A DNA stretch of 64,000 bases from Pseudanabaenaceae cyanobacterium SKYG29 (GCA_025055675.1 JANWWT010000001.1:682001-746000), one strand, 5' to 3'; shown: positions 17,601 through 25,297, counted from the first letter of the stretch. The notes: generated by a model not told the origin, from the letters alone. Translations and numbers: made by a program.

Positions 17601-18366
17601 ACAGCGGGGGCTATCTTTTTATGAGGCAGAGAAGAGGGCTACTGCTCGTATTTTTAGTTCTGCCCCTGGGTGTTTTGGCGCAGGATTACAGGGGCTTATT
17701 ACTTCTAAAAATTGGTCTAGTCCAGCTGATTTAGCCCGTGCTTATATTGATAACAGTTATTTTGCTTACGGTGGGAACATGGAAGGCGAAGCATTACCAG
17801 AGGTATTTGCTACCAGACTAGGGGAATTAGAAGTAGTATTACATAATCAAGACAACCGGGAACACGATTTACTAGATTCTGATGACTACTATCAGTTTCA
17901 AGGCGGCTTAGCTAATGCCGTTAAACAAATTACTGGGGTTATGCCTGCGGTTTATTTTGGGGATAACTCCTGTCAACAAAATCCAAAAATAAGGACACTG
18001 CAGGAGGAAATTGCTAGGGTTTATCGTGCTAGAGTGATTAATCCCAAGTGGATCAAGGGTATGATGCGCCATGGCTACAAGGGGGCGTTTGAATTAGCAG
18101 CAACAGTCGATTTTTTATTTGCCTACGATGCCACAACTAACTGTGTTGCTGATTTTATGTATGAGGGTGTAGCTAATGCTTATGTTCTGGACGAACAAGT
18201 ACAAAAATTTATAGCAACGGTCAATCCCTGGGCACTGAGAGATATTGCCGAGCGGCTGTTAGAAGCACAGCAAAGAAACCTATGGCAAAATGCCCCGATC
18301 GGTATGATCGATCAACTCAAAATGATTGCCAACTGGGCGGAGGGAATTATAGAAGAGAAAATGTAG
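14662..18366 (+). CDS. cobN: Cobaltochelatase large subunit CobN
   Basis: Large subunit of the ATP-dependent cobalt chelatase acting on hydrogenobyrinate diamide; a relative of the Mg-chelatase subunit ChlH. The start MHRLVTTPG, the IFITAADTDIQ stretch, GGRSYWSYGLEVVK and LPGDD, and the middle VGKHGNLEWLPGK, HTQMHGEYPRSVAISIWG and YGGNMEGEALPE are CobN rather than ChlH forms. Length of 1,234 residues suits CobN and is shorter than ChlH. In cyanobacteria the CobS/CobT partners are usually absent and ChlI/ChlD are thought to serve both chelatases; chlI lies 26 kb away beside cobU. I chose ATG 14662 because family members begin at this point; the upstream in-frame TTG at 14620 would lie inside cobB. 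Confidence 0.93.
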   Translation: MHRLVTTPGKSESTTDSIIFVNQEPAPIIFITAADTDIQILAQVATNLPTDFPALRVVNILQLQQQIVIDTYADEVLRFAQVIILRIIGGRSYWSYGLEVVKATAETTGAQLIVLPGDDIPDLDLLSHSTVDAVTVNYIWQYFLEGGSQNYQNLLYYIANRCLGYAIDYHEPATIPRFGIYPTPHKTLTTDRKVALLFYRAHYLSGNTKTIDELVYALGEKQIQVIPIYVSSLKNPDIQKAVRELCADCQVILNTTSFSIADLKQEVSTIDLWQNLNVPVLQVIFSTNTKQAWLNSKKGLAPRDMAMNVVMPEVDGRISTRVASFKADLDFSQSLQTQVLAYEPHRSGIAFIVDLTDGWIRLRQKPNSEKKIALILANYPNQDGRIGNGVGLDTPHSCLKILQALQEAGYKLSGIPSTGEELINLLTTTKTNDRAANIVRPSRQTLSQQQYAEFWLKLPDRVQTEITKQWGDYQQIGEFSIAGQQFGNIFVGIQPARSHDPDPSCNYHNPDLVPPHEYLAFYIWLREIFQADAIVHVGKHGNLEWLPGKAVALSETCYPELILGAIPHFYPFIVNDPGEGSQAKRRTHAVILDHLTPPMTRAELYGKLQQLECLIDEYYEVETLEPDRLPLVRERLVNLIKSEHLHYDLGISIEELNQNIDRILSTADGYLCELKELQIRDGLHIFGCCPSGTQLRDLIIAIARNPTASRSGLTRAIAKSWGLNFDPLTANLGDKLATTNSYIADCRTIGDAVSKIEEHAITLVEKLLGGTNTEALQEPIRSELVWVQEYLLPRLYRTEQETTNLLRGLNGEFVPSGASGAPTRGRPEVLPTGRNFYSVDIRAIPTETAWDVGSRAAENLIEYHTQMHGEYPRSVAISIWGTATMRTGGDDFAQALALLGAQPIWDGISRRVVDFAILPTTILGRPRVDVTLRVSGFFRDAFPNLLELFDRVIKSITTLDEPEDVNPLAAKVKQEIAIWQQRGLSFYEAEKRATARIFSSAPGCFGAGLQGLITSKNWSSPADLARAYIDNSYFAYGGNMEGEALPEVFATRLGELEVVLHNQDNREHDLLDSDDYYQFQGGLANAVKQITGVMPAVYFGDNSCQQNPKIRTLQEEIARVYRARVINPKWIKGMMRHGYKGAFELAATVDFLFAYDATTNCVADFMYEGVANAYVLDEQVQKFIATVNPWALRDIAERLLEAQQRNLWQNAPIGMIDQLKMIANWAEGIIEEKM

Positions 18367-18374
18367 TAGTGGCA

Positions 18375-18393
18375 CAGAGTTTCCCAAACTCTG
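18375..18393. terminator. Inverted repeat between convergent cobN and Uma2 gene
   Basis: CAGAGTTT-CCC-AAACTCTG is a perfect 8-bp stem with a 3-nt loop starting 8 nt after the cobN stop and 45 nt from the end of the convergent gene. There is no T tract directly after the stem, so it is only a possible bidirectional terminator. Confidence 0.45.
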
Positions 18394-18437
18394 ACGAAGA
18401 TACTTTGGTTTCGGTTTTCAGTTCGACATATCTGTAC

Positions 18438-19007
18438 TTACCACAAAAATGACAGGGAGAGTGTAAATCCTGCTAAGACATCTTCCCCAGAAAGAGTGGG
18501 AGGAGCAGTAAGAATTTCAGGCGGTTTGTGGGGACGATAGATGGCTACTTTCTTTGTTTTGGGGTCAATCAACCACCCCAGCCGACAACCGTTATCCATG
18601 TATTCTTGCATCTTAGCTAGACCACCTTGCCAACTATCGGAAGGCGAAAGTAACTCTATCACAAAATCAGGGCAGAGAGGTAAGAATTTTTGTCGTTCTT
18701 CCGCAGTTAAATTATCCCACTTTTGTAGGGGAATCCAGGCAGCATTAGGGGAACGCACCGCTCCATTGGGGAGAATAAAACCAGCAGAAGAATCAAATAC
18801 TCTTCCTTGTTTCTTTGCCCGATTCCAGTTACCAAGGTCTATCACTATTTCAGCGTTCTGATTACTAGTTTCACCACCAGCGGGGGGCATGATAACTAAC
18901 TCTCCTGCCGCCGTCAATTCTAACCTCAAATCAGGATTAGCAGCACATAGTTTCTCAAACTCTGCTAGGGTTACCCTACCGATCGGTTCCAGATTTAACA
19001 CAGTCAT
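18438..19007 (-). CDS. Uma2-family (DUF820) nuclease-like protein, copy 1
   Basis: One of five tandem paralogues. Uma2 proteins have a PD-(D/E)XK restriction-nuclease-like fold and are greatly expanded in cyanobacteria; their cellular role is not established. The protein has MTVLNLEPIGRVTL at the start, MPPAGGETSNQN, the core CPDFVIELLSPSDSW with the catalytic-type Glu, the Lys in GGLAKMQEYMDNG and the closing WLIDPKTKKVAIYRP. The first catalytic acid, usually Asp in RSPD, is Asn here (RSPNAAW), so this copy may be inactive. ATG 19007 is 2 nt after the stop of copy 2; a GTG at 19016 is an alternative. Last gene of the array. Confidence 0.85.
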   Translation of the reverse strand: MTVLNLEPIGRVTLAEFEKLCAANPDLRLELTAAGELVIMPPAGGETSNQNAEIVIDLGNWNRAKKQGRVFDSSAGFILPNGAVRSPNAAWIPLQKWDNLTAEERQKFLPLCPDFVIELLSPSDSWQGGLAKMQEYMDNGCRLGWLIDPKTKKVAIYRPHKPPEILTAPPTLSGEDVLAGFTLSLSFLW

Positions 19008-19009
19008 AG

Positions 19010-19579
19010 TTACCACAGAAATGACAGAGAGAGAGTAAAGTTTTCCAGGACATCTTCCCCTGAGAGAGTGGCAGGAGCTGTGAGAATTTCAGGCGGTCTG
19101 TGGGGGCGATAGATAGCTACTTTCTTAGTTTGAGGGTCAATCAACCACCCCAGCCGACAGCCGTTATCCATGTATTCTTGCATCTTGATTAGACCAGCTT
19201 GCCAATTATCAGAAGGGGAAAGTAATTCCATGACAAAGTCGGGACAAAGGGGAAGAAATTTTTGTCGCTGTGTAGGAGTCAGGCTATTCCATTTTTCCAA
19301 AGTAACCCAAGCTAAATCAGGAGAACGTACAGCTTTATTTGGTAATATGAAACCAGCAGATGAATCAAAAGCTTTTCCCTTGCCAACACGTCGATTCCAC
19401 ATACCTAACTCTACACCAATTTCAAAATTTCTGTTGCTAGTCTCTCCACCAGCGGGGGGCATAACAATTAATTCTCCTGCCGCTGTCAATTCTAACCTCA
19501 AATCAGGATTAGCCTTACACAGTTTCTCAAACTCCGCCAGGGTTATTTTACCGATCGGTTCCAGATTTAACACAGTCAT
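19010..19579 (-). CDS. Uma2-family (DUF820) nuclease-like protein, copy 2
   Basis: Paralogue of copy 1 with all three expected PD-(D/E)XK-type positions present: Asp in RSPDLAW, Glu in CPDFVMELLSP and Lys in GLIKMQEYMDNG. The central segment (GVELGMWNRRVGKGK) differs most between the copies, while the first 40 and last 50 residues are nearly the same in all. ATG 19579 lies 2 nt after the stop of copy 3; the upstream GTG at 19588 would overlap it. Function unknown. Confidence 0.85.
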   Translation of the reverse strand: MTVLNLEPIGKITLAEFEKLCKANPDLRLELTAAGELIVMPPAGGETSNRNFEIGVELGMWNRRVGKGKAFDSSAGFILPNKAVRSPDLAWVTLEKWNSLTPTQRQKFLPLCPDFVMELLSPSDNWQAGLIKMQEYMDNGCRLGWLIDPQTKKVAIYRPHRPPEILTAPATLSGEDVLENFTLSLSFLW

Positions 19580-19581
19580 AG

Positions 19582-20151
19582 TTACCACAGAAATGATAGA
19601 GAGAGAGTAAAGTTTTCCAGGACATCTTCTCCAGAAAGAGTAGCGGGAGCAGTAAGAATTTCAGGTAGTCTGTGGGGGCGATAGATAGCTACTTTCTTAG
19701 TTTGAGGGTCGATCAACCAGCCCAGCCGACAGCCATTGTCCATGTATTCTTGCATCTTAGCTAAACCACTTTGCCAACTGTCAGAAGGGGAAAGCAGATC
19801 TATCACAAAATCAGGGCAGAGAGGTAAGAATTTTTGGCGCTCTTCAGTAGTCAAGCTGTCCCATTTTTGCAGAGGAACCCAAGCAGCATCGGGGGAACGC
19901 ACAGCTCCATTGGGAAGAACGAAACCAGCAGAAGAATCAAATACTTTCCCCCTCTGACTAGAGCGGTTCCAAATACTAATGTCCGTTACTATTTCGGCAT
20001 TCCGATTACTAGTTTCACCACCAGCGGGGGGCATAACAACTAACTCTCCCGTAGCCGTCAATTCTAACCTCAAATCAGGATTAGCCTTACACAGCTTCTC
20101 AAACTCTGCTAGGGTTACCTTACCGATCGGTTCCAAGTTTAATACAGTCAT
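19582..20151 (-). CDS. Uma2-family (DUF820) nuclease-like protein, copy 3
   Basis: Third paralogue. It keeps Asp (RSPDAAW) and Lys (GLAKMQEYMDNG) but has Asp in place of the usual Glu (CPDFVIDLLSP), a conservative change at the metal site. ATG 20151 overlaps the stop of copy 4 by 4 nt (ATGA), so these two are translationally coupled. The variable middle reads ISIWNRSSQRGK. Confidence 0.85.
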   Translation of the reverse strand: MTVLNLEPIGKVTLAEFEKLCKANPDLRLELTATGELVVMPPAGGETSNRNAEIVTDISIWNRSSQRGKVFDSSAGFVLPNGAVRSPDAAWVPLQKWDSLTTEERQKFLPLCPDFVIDLLSPSDSWQSGLAKMQEYMDNGCRLGWLIDPQTKKVAIYRPHRLPEILTAPATLSGEDVLENFTLSLSFLW

Positions 20152-20723
20152 AACTGCCACAGAAATGATAAAGAGAGAGTAAAGTTTTCCAGGACATCTT
20201 CCCCTGAGAGAGCAGCCGGAGCTGTGAGAATTTCAGGAGCTTTGTTAGAGCGATAAATTGCTACGCGTTGGCTTTCTGGGTCAATCAGCCACCCCAACCG
20301 ACAACCATTGTCCATGTATTCTTGCATCTTGGTTAGACCACTTTGCCAATCGTCAGAGGGAGATAGTAATTCTAGGACGAAATCCGGGCACAGGGGCAAG
20401 AATTTTTTGCGCTCCTCGGGAGTCAAACTGTTCCATCTTTCCATACTCACCCAAGCAGCATCGGGAGAACGCACTGCCCCATTAGGTAGTACAAATCCAG
20501 TGGAAGAATCAAATACCCTACCTTTGCCACTAACACGATTCCACAAAACTAAATCTGCATTTAACTCCGCATTATAGCTACCAGTTTCACCACCAGCGGG
20601 GGGCATAACAACTAACTCTCCCGTAGCCGTCAATTCTAACCTCAAATCAGGATTAGCCTTACACAGCTTCTCAAACTTTGCTAGGGTTACTTTACCGATC
20701 GGTTCCAGATTTAATACACTCAT
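20148..20723 (-). CDS. Uma2-family (DUF820) nuclease-like protein, copy 4
   Basis: Fourth paralogue, 191 residues, with Asp (RSPDAAW), Glu (CPDFVLELLSP) and Lys (GLTKMQEYMDNG) intact, so together with copy 2 it is the best candidate for an active enzyme. It ends with two extra residues (QL) because the stop seen in the other copies is changed and translation runs into the overlap with copy 3. ATG 20723 is 5 nt from the fossil stop of the broken copy 5. Confidence 0.85.
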   Translation of the reverse strand: MSVLNLEPIGKVTLAKFEKLCKANPDLRLELTATGELVVMPPAGGETGSYNAELNADLVLWNRVSGKGRVFDSSTGFVLPNGAVRSPDAAWVSMERWNSLTPEERKKFLPLCPDFVLELLSPSDDWQSGLTKMQEYMDNGCRLGWLIDPESQRVAIYRSNKAPEILTAPAALSGEDVLENFTLSLSFLWQL

Positions 20724-20728
20724 AGTTA

Positions 20729-21281
20729 CTACAGAAACGACAAAGATAGAGTAAAGTTTTCCAGGACATCTTCCCCTGAGAGAGCAGCCGGAGCTGTGAG
20801 AATTTCAGGAGCTTGGTTAGGACGATAAATTGCTACCCGTTTGCTTTCTGCCCAACCGACAACCATTGTCCATGTATTCTTGCATCTTGGTTAGACCACT
20901 TTGCCAATCGTCAGAGGGAGAAAGCAATTCCAAGAGGAAATCGGGACATAGGGGCAAGAATTTTTTGCGCTCCTCGGAAGTCAAACTGTTCCATCTTTCC
21001 ATACTCACCCAGGCAGCATTGGGAGAACGTACTGCCCCATTGGGTAGCAAAAATCCAGTGGAGGAGTCAAAAGCTTTTCCTTTGTCGTAGCAACGGTTCC
21101 ATACACCCAGTTCCACATTAATTGCAAAGTTTTTATTGCCAGTTTCGCCACCAGTGGGAGGGATAACAATTAATTCTCCTTGGGCTGTCATTTCTAAACG
21201 CAAATCAGGGTTAGCTGCACACAGTTTTTCAAAGTCAGCAAGAGTGAGTTTAGTAATAGGGCTGAGATTTAGTACGGTCAT
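20729..21281 (-). pseudogene. Uma2-family copy 5, frameshifted by a 14-bp deletion
   Basis: Nearest to ycf37. Comparison with copy 4 shows a 14-bp deletion at 20850/20851, inside the codons after CRLG. The frame then ends at 20817 with an unrelated tail (RKQTGSNLSS). Downstream of the deletion the old frame is still readable (ESKRVAIYRPNQAPEILTAP, then the NFTLSLSFL end) to a stop at 20729-20731, so the loss is recent. It also has Asn at the first catalytic position (RSPNAAW). The truncated protein of 154 residues would lack the last strand and helix. Its ATG overlaps the ycf37 stop by 4 nt. Confidence 0.88.
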
Positions 21282-21784
21282 ACCCGTTTCTGTAAAGACT
21301 CTAGTCTCTGTTGGGCAGTTTTGTTGTTAGCATCGATCGTTATTGTTTTTTGATAGGCCTCAATCGCTTGGGGAATCAATTTTTTCTTCTCGTAGGCATG
21401 ACCAAGGTTGTTCCAGGCAACAGTATAGTCAGGTTTAGCTTCAACAGCTTCTTTGTAGGTTTTGATGGCAAGGTCATACTGTTCCTGGCAGAAGTAGGCA
21501 TAGCCCAAGGCGTTAAGGGCTTCGGGAAAAGGAGACGGGGATTTTTTGATGGCTTGTTGTAGTTCTTTAATAGCGGCAGCATAGAGTTTCTTTTTGAGAT
21601 AGACGCTACCTAATTCATAGTGTTCCTCTGGCGTACCTTTTTGTTTTTGTAACTTGGGTTGCAGCTCGCTGATCACTTTTTCTAATTCGCGATTGCGCAG
21701 AATTTCCCTGACTACTAAGAAACCTACAACTGCCAATATCGCTATCAACAAAAGCAAATAGGAAAGGGCTAAGGGTGTTTCCAT
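21278..21784 (-). CDS. ycf37: Ycf37-like TPR protein for photosystem I assembly
   Basis: An N-terminal membrane helix (LALSYLLLLIAILAVVGFLVV) is followed by a short charged linker and three TPR units (about residues 50-155, including NALGYAYFCQEQYDLAIKTYKEAVEAKPDYTVAWNNLGHAYEKKK in which the repeat consensus is clear). This layout and length match Ycf37, a thylakoid protein that helps build and stabilise photosystem I. I chose ATG 21784 (METPLALSY); an upstream ATG at 21811 would add nine hydrophobic residues. It heads the run into the five Uma2 copies, with a 4-nt overlap to copy 5, so the array was probably inserted behind a housekeeping gene. Confidence 0.8.
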   Translation of the reverse strand: METPLALSYLLLLIAILAVVGFLVVREILRNRELEKVISELQPKLQKQKGTPEEHYELGSVYLKKKLYAAAIKELQQAIKKSPSPFPEALNALGYAYFCQEQYDLAIKTYKEAVEAKPDYTVAWNNLGHAYEKKKLIPQAIEAYQKTITIDANNKTAQQRLESLQKRV

Positions 21785-21843
21785 AAAAACTACACAGCTT
21801 AAACAAAACAATTATATGCTACCAAATTTTCACCCCCTCGCTC

Positions 21844-21849
21844 TATAAT
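21844..21849 (+). promoter_or_regulatory. Consensus -10 hexamer upstream of the DUF3352 gene
   Basis: TATAAT lies 25 nt before the ATG at 21875, a suitable distance for a sigma-70 start. No good -35 element is found 16-18 nt upstream, as is common in cyanobacteria. Confidence 0.4.
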
Positions 21850-21874
21850 AACGACGGTTTCTGTTATCTTTGTC

Positions 21875-23470
21875 ATGGTTGCCCCTAGGAAGAAAAGACA
21901 GACTACCTTTAGTCGTTGGTGGTTGATACTCCTACTATTGCCAATCGCTGGTGTGGGTTTGGGTTTATGGTTCGGCTGGTCCCGTCAGCAGGTGGTTAAT
22001 CTGGACTACGTTGCTACTCTCTTGCCTCAAACTACAGAGGTTTTGTGCACAGTGGATATGACTCCCCAGGCTTGGTCGTTTGTCCATAAGTCTGTTGCCC
22101 CCAGTGCTAGGGAAGTCCTGGCAAAAAGCCTCGATCGTTTACCTGTAATGAGGATGGTGCAACAGGCGGGATTAGACTGGCAAAGGCATGTACAGCCCTG
22201 GTCAAGGGGCATGGTGGGTTTGGCTCTTTTAGGTAGTAGTCAGGATGAGAGTACAGCCGTGGCGGTGCTTATACCTGCTCAGAGTACAGCGGGGGCAAAG
22301 GATTTTATCAGACGTTATCAGGGGAGCTGGAGTCAAAGTGAAGAACGTAGCTATGAAGGGATTATCTATCAGCAAAATAGTAACCCCGATCGTTCAGAAG
22401 TTGTTGCCCTAGTCAAGGATGCAGTGGTTATCGCTAGTCACCCCCAAGCCTTGTTCCAGATCATTGATGTGGCACAAAACAGACAACCGGCTTTAGCAGC
22501 TTTAGCAGTTTGGCAGTCATCAAGCTCGCTCAAATTGCAGACAGAAACTACCGATCGGTTACTCCTCCATGGTCTGGTGAGACAGAATACCAATTTATTT
22601 GCTGATAAAACTCGGCTAAAAGAACCAGAAGCTTTCTCTTTTGCCCTGACAACACTGCCGCAGGGATTACATGTCAAATTCCAGACCTACTTCCGTAACC
22701 CTCTACCCCCCATTTCTGATAGAGAGTCCAAGCTGGTTGCTCTGCTGCCAGCACAAACATTCTTCTATGTGAGCGGCTGGCAACTGAGGGAGAGTTGGTT
22801 GTTTTTCACTAATGTTTTCGCCGATCAGACAAAAATTACGGAATGGCGCAATTCTCTGCTCAGTGAAGCAGGTTTAGACCTGGAACAGGATGTTTTTGGT
22901 TGGATGCAGGGGGAATGGGGTATCGCAGGAATACCTACCCAAACTGGTGTACTAGGTAAAACCACGGGGTTTGGTCTGGTTTTTTTGGCGGAAGGGGGTA
23001 GACAGGCAAGTCAGCGTTTTTTTGAGCAGTTGGATAATTTGGCAGTTAATTCCCAGGGTGGGTTGTTACCCAAGGGTGTGACTTTGCAGGGAAAAAATGA
23101 CCGCACTCTGTGGTTAGTCGGTAAATCAGTTGCGGCTAGTCATGGCGCAGTTGGTGGATATAACTTCTGGGCAATGGGGGAATTGGGGGATCAAATTAAG
23201 TTCAATAATTCACTGTTAAGCGATGCTAAATGGCAACGATCGGTGGCAGGTTTGCCGCAGACAAATGGCGGTTATTTCTATCTAGATATGGGGGTGGCAC
23301 GGGCTTTGTTTAGTAACAATATTGCTCCTCCAGAATGGCAAGCTCAGGATTGGTTCAAGGAGACAATGGCAATTCTCAACTCCATTGACGCAATTACCTT
23401 TACACAAACTCGTGTTGACGATCGTACAACTCGCTTAGAAGGGCAGATTATCCTTTCTCCTGTTTCTTAG
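21875..23470 (+). CDS. DUF3352-domain envelope protein
   Basis: A 531-residue protein with an Arg/Lys-rich start, one membrane helix at about residues 14-34 and a long extracytoplasmic part. LLPQTTEVLCTVDMTPQAWS after the helix and the later DLEQDVFGWMQGEWGIAG are typical of DUF3352 proteins, which are widespread in cyanobacteria and have no known function. No catalytic motif is seen. A TATAAT box lies just upstream. The last 23 nt overlap the end of the convergent tadA gene. Confidence 0.8.
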   Translation: MVAPRKKRQTTFSRWWLILLLLPIAGVGLGLWFGWSRQQVVNLDYVATLLPQTTEVLCTVDMTPQAWSFVHKSVAPSAREVLAKSLDRLPVMRMVQQAGLDWQRHVQPWSRGMVGLALLGSSQDESTAVAVLIPAQSTAGAKDFIRRYQGSWSQSEERSYEGIIYQQNSNPDRSEVVALVKDAVVIASHPQALFQIIDVAQNRQPALAALAVWQSSSSLKLQTETTDRLLLHGLVRQNTNLFADKTRLKEPEAFSFALTTLPQGLHVKFQTYFRNPLPPISDRESKLVALLPAQTFFYVSGWQLRESWLFFTNVFADQTKITEWRNSLLSEAGLDLEQDVFGWMQGEWGIAGIPTQTGVLGKTTGFGLVFLAEGGRQASQRFFEQLDNLAVNSQGGLLPKGVTLQGKNDRTLWLVGKSVAASHGAVGGYNFWAMGELGDQIKFNNSLLSDAKWQRSVAGLPQTNGGYFYLDMGVARALFSNNIAPPEWQAQDWFKETMAILNSIDAITFTQTRVDDRTTRLEGQIILSPVS

Positions 23471-23945
23471 CAGCTCGCAGTTGCCGAAACCAAGATTGCA
23501 TCAATTCACGACATTCTCTGTCTTTCACGCCTTTAATCACTGTCACACTGTGAAAAGCGGCAGGACTGCGGGGAATATCTAAAACAGACCCCATAGCCCC
23601 CGTTTTGCTATCAGCAGCCCCGTAGATGACCATGCCCAGACGGGCTAAAACGATCGCGCCGGCACACATGGGACAGGGTTCCAACGTGACATAAAGACGA
23701 CAGTTGAGTAAATAGCGACATTGCAGAACGCGGGTAGCTTGCTGAATGGCTAAAATTTCGGCGTGGGCGAGGGGGTCACCGTCCCTTTCTTTGCGGTTGT
23801 TTGCCTTGGCAAGGACATTATCTTGGTCATCAACTATCACCGCTCCTACAGGAATCTCTCCCGCTGCTCCTGCTTGTCGCGCTAGCTCTAGGGCTTGCTC
23901 CATCCAATAGGTGTGTTCGGTTAGCTCACGGGAACCGTGTAACAT
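23448..23945 (-). CDS. tadA: tRNA-specific adenosine deaminase
   Basis: Deaminates adenosine 34 to inosine in the anticodon of tRNA-Arg(ACG). Zinc ligands are in HAE at 61-63 (His61, with Glu63 as proton shuttle) and PCPMC at 90-94 (Cys91 and Cys94). The N-terminal helix EHTYWMEQALELARQAG and the IPVGAVIV strand are typical. Length of 165 residues is normal. It is convergent with the DUF3352 gene (23-nt overlap) and divergent from chlM, whose ATG is 29 nt away. Confidence 0.94.
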   Translation of the reverse strand: MLHGSRELTEHTYWMEQALELARQAGAAGEIPVGAVIVDDQDNVLAKANNRKERDGDPLAHAEILAIQQATRVLQCRYLLNCRLYVTLEPCPMCAGAIVLARLGMVIYGAADSKTGAMGSVLDIPRSPAAFHSVTVIKGVKDRECRELMQSWFRQLRAAKKQEKG

Positions 23946-23974
23946 AGTTGAGATGACTATAAAGTTTTGTATCT

Positions 23975-24856
23975 ATGACAAGTCTATTCTGGACACAATG
24001 GCAATCGTTGCTTTTTCTGGCTTTGGTTGTGGTAGGTATAACGATCGGTTTGACCATCAAACCTCGGTTCTCGTTCGACCGAAGGGCTGAGTTTAGCGAA
24101 GACAAGCTCTGGTTCGACAAGCTCTGGTTCGACAAGCTCTGGTTCGACAAGCTCACCAGACGAGATATCGACAAGCTCACCAGACGAGATAATGATAAAG
24201 AGGTGGTCAAGGAGTACTTTAACGGTGTAGGCTTCGAGCGGTGGCGGCGCATCTATGGTACAGAACCAGTCAATTCCGTGCAAGCGGATATTCGCCTGGG
24301 ACATCAACAAACGATCGATCGGGTGCTCACCTGGCTAAAAGAAGAGGGCAGTTTAGAAAACATCAGTATTTGTGATGTGGGTTGTGGCACAGGTAGTTTA
24401 AGTCTTCCCCTAGCACAACTAGGAGCAAAAGTTTGGGCAAATGACATTTCTGCCAGGATGGTAGAAGTAGCGAAATCCCAAGCAGTTAATCCTGACAATC
24501 CCCAGTTCCAAGTTGCTGACCTAGAGCAAATTACAGGTACTTACGATACAGTTATCTGTCTGGATGTCCTTATTCACTATCCCCTGGCAGATGCCCAAAG
24601 AATGATCAAGCATCTTGCTAGTTTGAGCACCCACCGTCTGATTTTAAGCTTTGCCCCCAAGACTCTTTACTACGCCATCCTCAAAAAAATTGGCTCCCTT
24701 TTCCCTGGGGCTAGTAAAGCTACTCGCGCCTACCTCCATCCTGAAAGTGCAATCCGCCAAACTCTAGCAGCCGCGGGATTCACTGTCACCAAAGACGCGA
24801 TGCAGAAAACAAAGTTTTACTTCTCCCGTCTATTGCTAGCGGAGCGTAAAACCTAA
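23975..24856 (+). CDS. chlM: Mg-protoporphyrin IX methyltransferase with an unusual N-terminal extension
   Basis: SAM-dependent methylation of Mg-protoporphyrin IX in chlorophyll synthesis. The enzyme proper begins near residue 75 (VVKEYFNGVGFERWRRIYG) and contains the SAM motif CDVGCGTGSLSLPLA and the closing TRAYLHPES and KFYFSRLL of ChlM. Typical cyanobacterial ChlM proteins start close to that point. Here the ATG adds a membrane helix at about residues 9-28 and then a repeat-coded linker (DKLWF units and IDKLTRRD units, residues about 43-70). No other in-frame ATG precedes the core; a GTG at the VVKEYF codons is the only short alternative. The extension would anchor the enzyme in a membrane if made. 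Confidence 0.85.
   Translation: MTSLFWTQWQSLLFLALVVVGITIGLTIKPRFSFDRRAEFSEDKLWFDKLWFDKLWFDKLTRRDIDKLTRRDNDKEVVKEYFNGVGFERWRRIYGTEPVNSVQADIRLGHQQTIDRVLTWLKEEGSLENISICDVGCGTGSLSLPLAQLGAKVWANDISARMVEVAKSQAVNPDNPQFQVADLEQITGTYDTVICLDVLIHYPLADAQRMIKHLASLSTHRLILSFAPKTLYYAILKKIGSLFPGASKATRAYLHPESAIRQTLAAAGFTVTKDAMQKTKFYFSRLLLAERKT
24101..24190 (+). repeat. Short tandem repeats inside chlM
   Basis: Three perfect 15-bp copies of GACAAGCTCTGGTTC at 24101-24115, 24116-24130 and 24131-24145, followed by two 22-bp copies with a 24-bp period at 24145-24166 and 24169-24190 that contain GACAAGCTCACCAGACGAG. All periods are multiples of three. The same core (TTCGACAAGCTCACC) occurs between genes at 26979-26993. 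Confidence 0.9.
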
Positions 24857-25297
24857 CTAGTAGGCAATCGGTAGTTGAGGGGCAGGGTCTGGGCTCGGCG
24901 TAGGGGGTTGGATAGGGGGACGGGGTGGTTGAGCTTCAATAAAAATAATCCGATCGGGGGTTTCCCGCAGTAATTTTCCCTCTTCCCAAGCCTGTTGTAT
25001 GCGATCGTGCTGCAGAGCTTCCGTTGCATTGATTAGCCTACCTTCTAGTTGCTTTAGGTATTCCAGCTTGCTGTATTGCTGATTCCAGCGCTTTTGTACG
25101 TAAACCGTCCAGGCATAGAGGACAAACACACAACCCGTCAGGAGAACAACACTGCCAACTGCCAAATTTTGCAACAACTGTAAGCGATGGAGGAGTTGGG
25201 TTTGGGATGTAGGTTTTGGTTTGGCTCTTCTCTGGGTTAGGGGGCGGGAAACAGGGCGAGTCTCAATCCGCGGTAGGGGCGCTCTGCTCGCTGTCAT
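24857..25297 (-). CDS. Single-pass membrane protein with FtsL/DivIC-like layout, function unknown
   Basis: A 146-residue protein: a basic, Pro/Arg-rich cytoplasmic N-terminus of about 45 residues, a membrane helix near 48-68 (VGSVVLLTGCVFVLYAWTVYV), a helical segment likely to be a coiled coil (70-110) and a Pro-rich outer tail. This layout resembles the small divisome proteins FtsL and DivIC, but the sequence match is too weak to name it. The gene abuts chlM: its stop codon at 24857 begins one base after the chlM stop. Confidence 0.65.
   Translation of the reverse strand: MTASRAPLPRIETRPVSRPLTQRRAKPKPTSQTQLLHRLQLLQNLAVGSVVLLTGCVFVLYAWTVYVQKRWNQQYSKLEYLKQLEGRLINATEALQHDRIQQAWEEGKLLRETPDRIIFIEAQPPRPPIQPPTPSPDPAPQLPIAY

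Noticed and set aside
14662-18366. Mg-chelatase subunit ChlH
   Set aside because: Length and N-terminal motifs (HRLVTTPG, GGRSYWSYGLEVVK) match CobN, and cobB is its divergent neighbour.
20258-21121. Plus-strand frames across the Uma2 array
   Set aside because: They repeat from copy to copy as antisense shadows of the Uma2 genes and carry no independent start signals.
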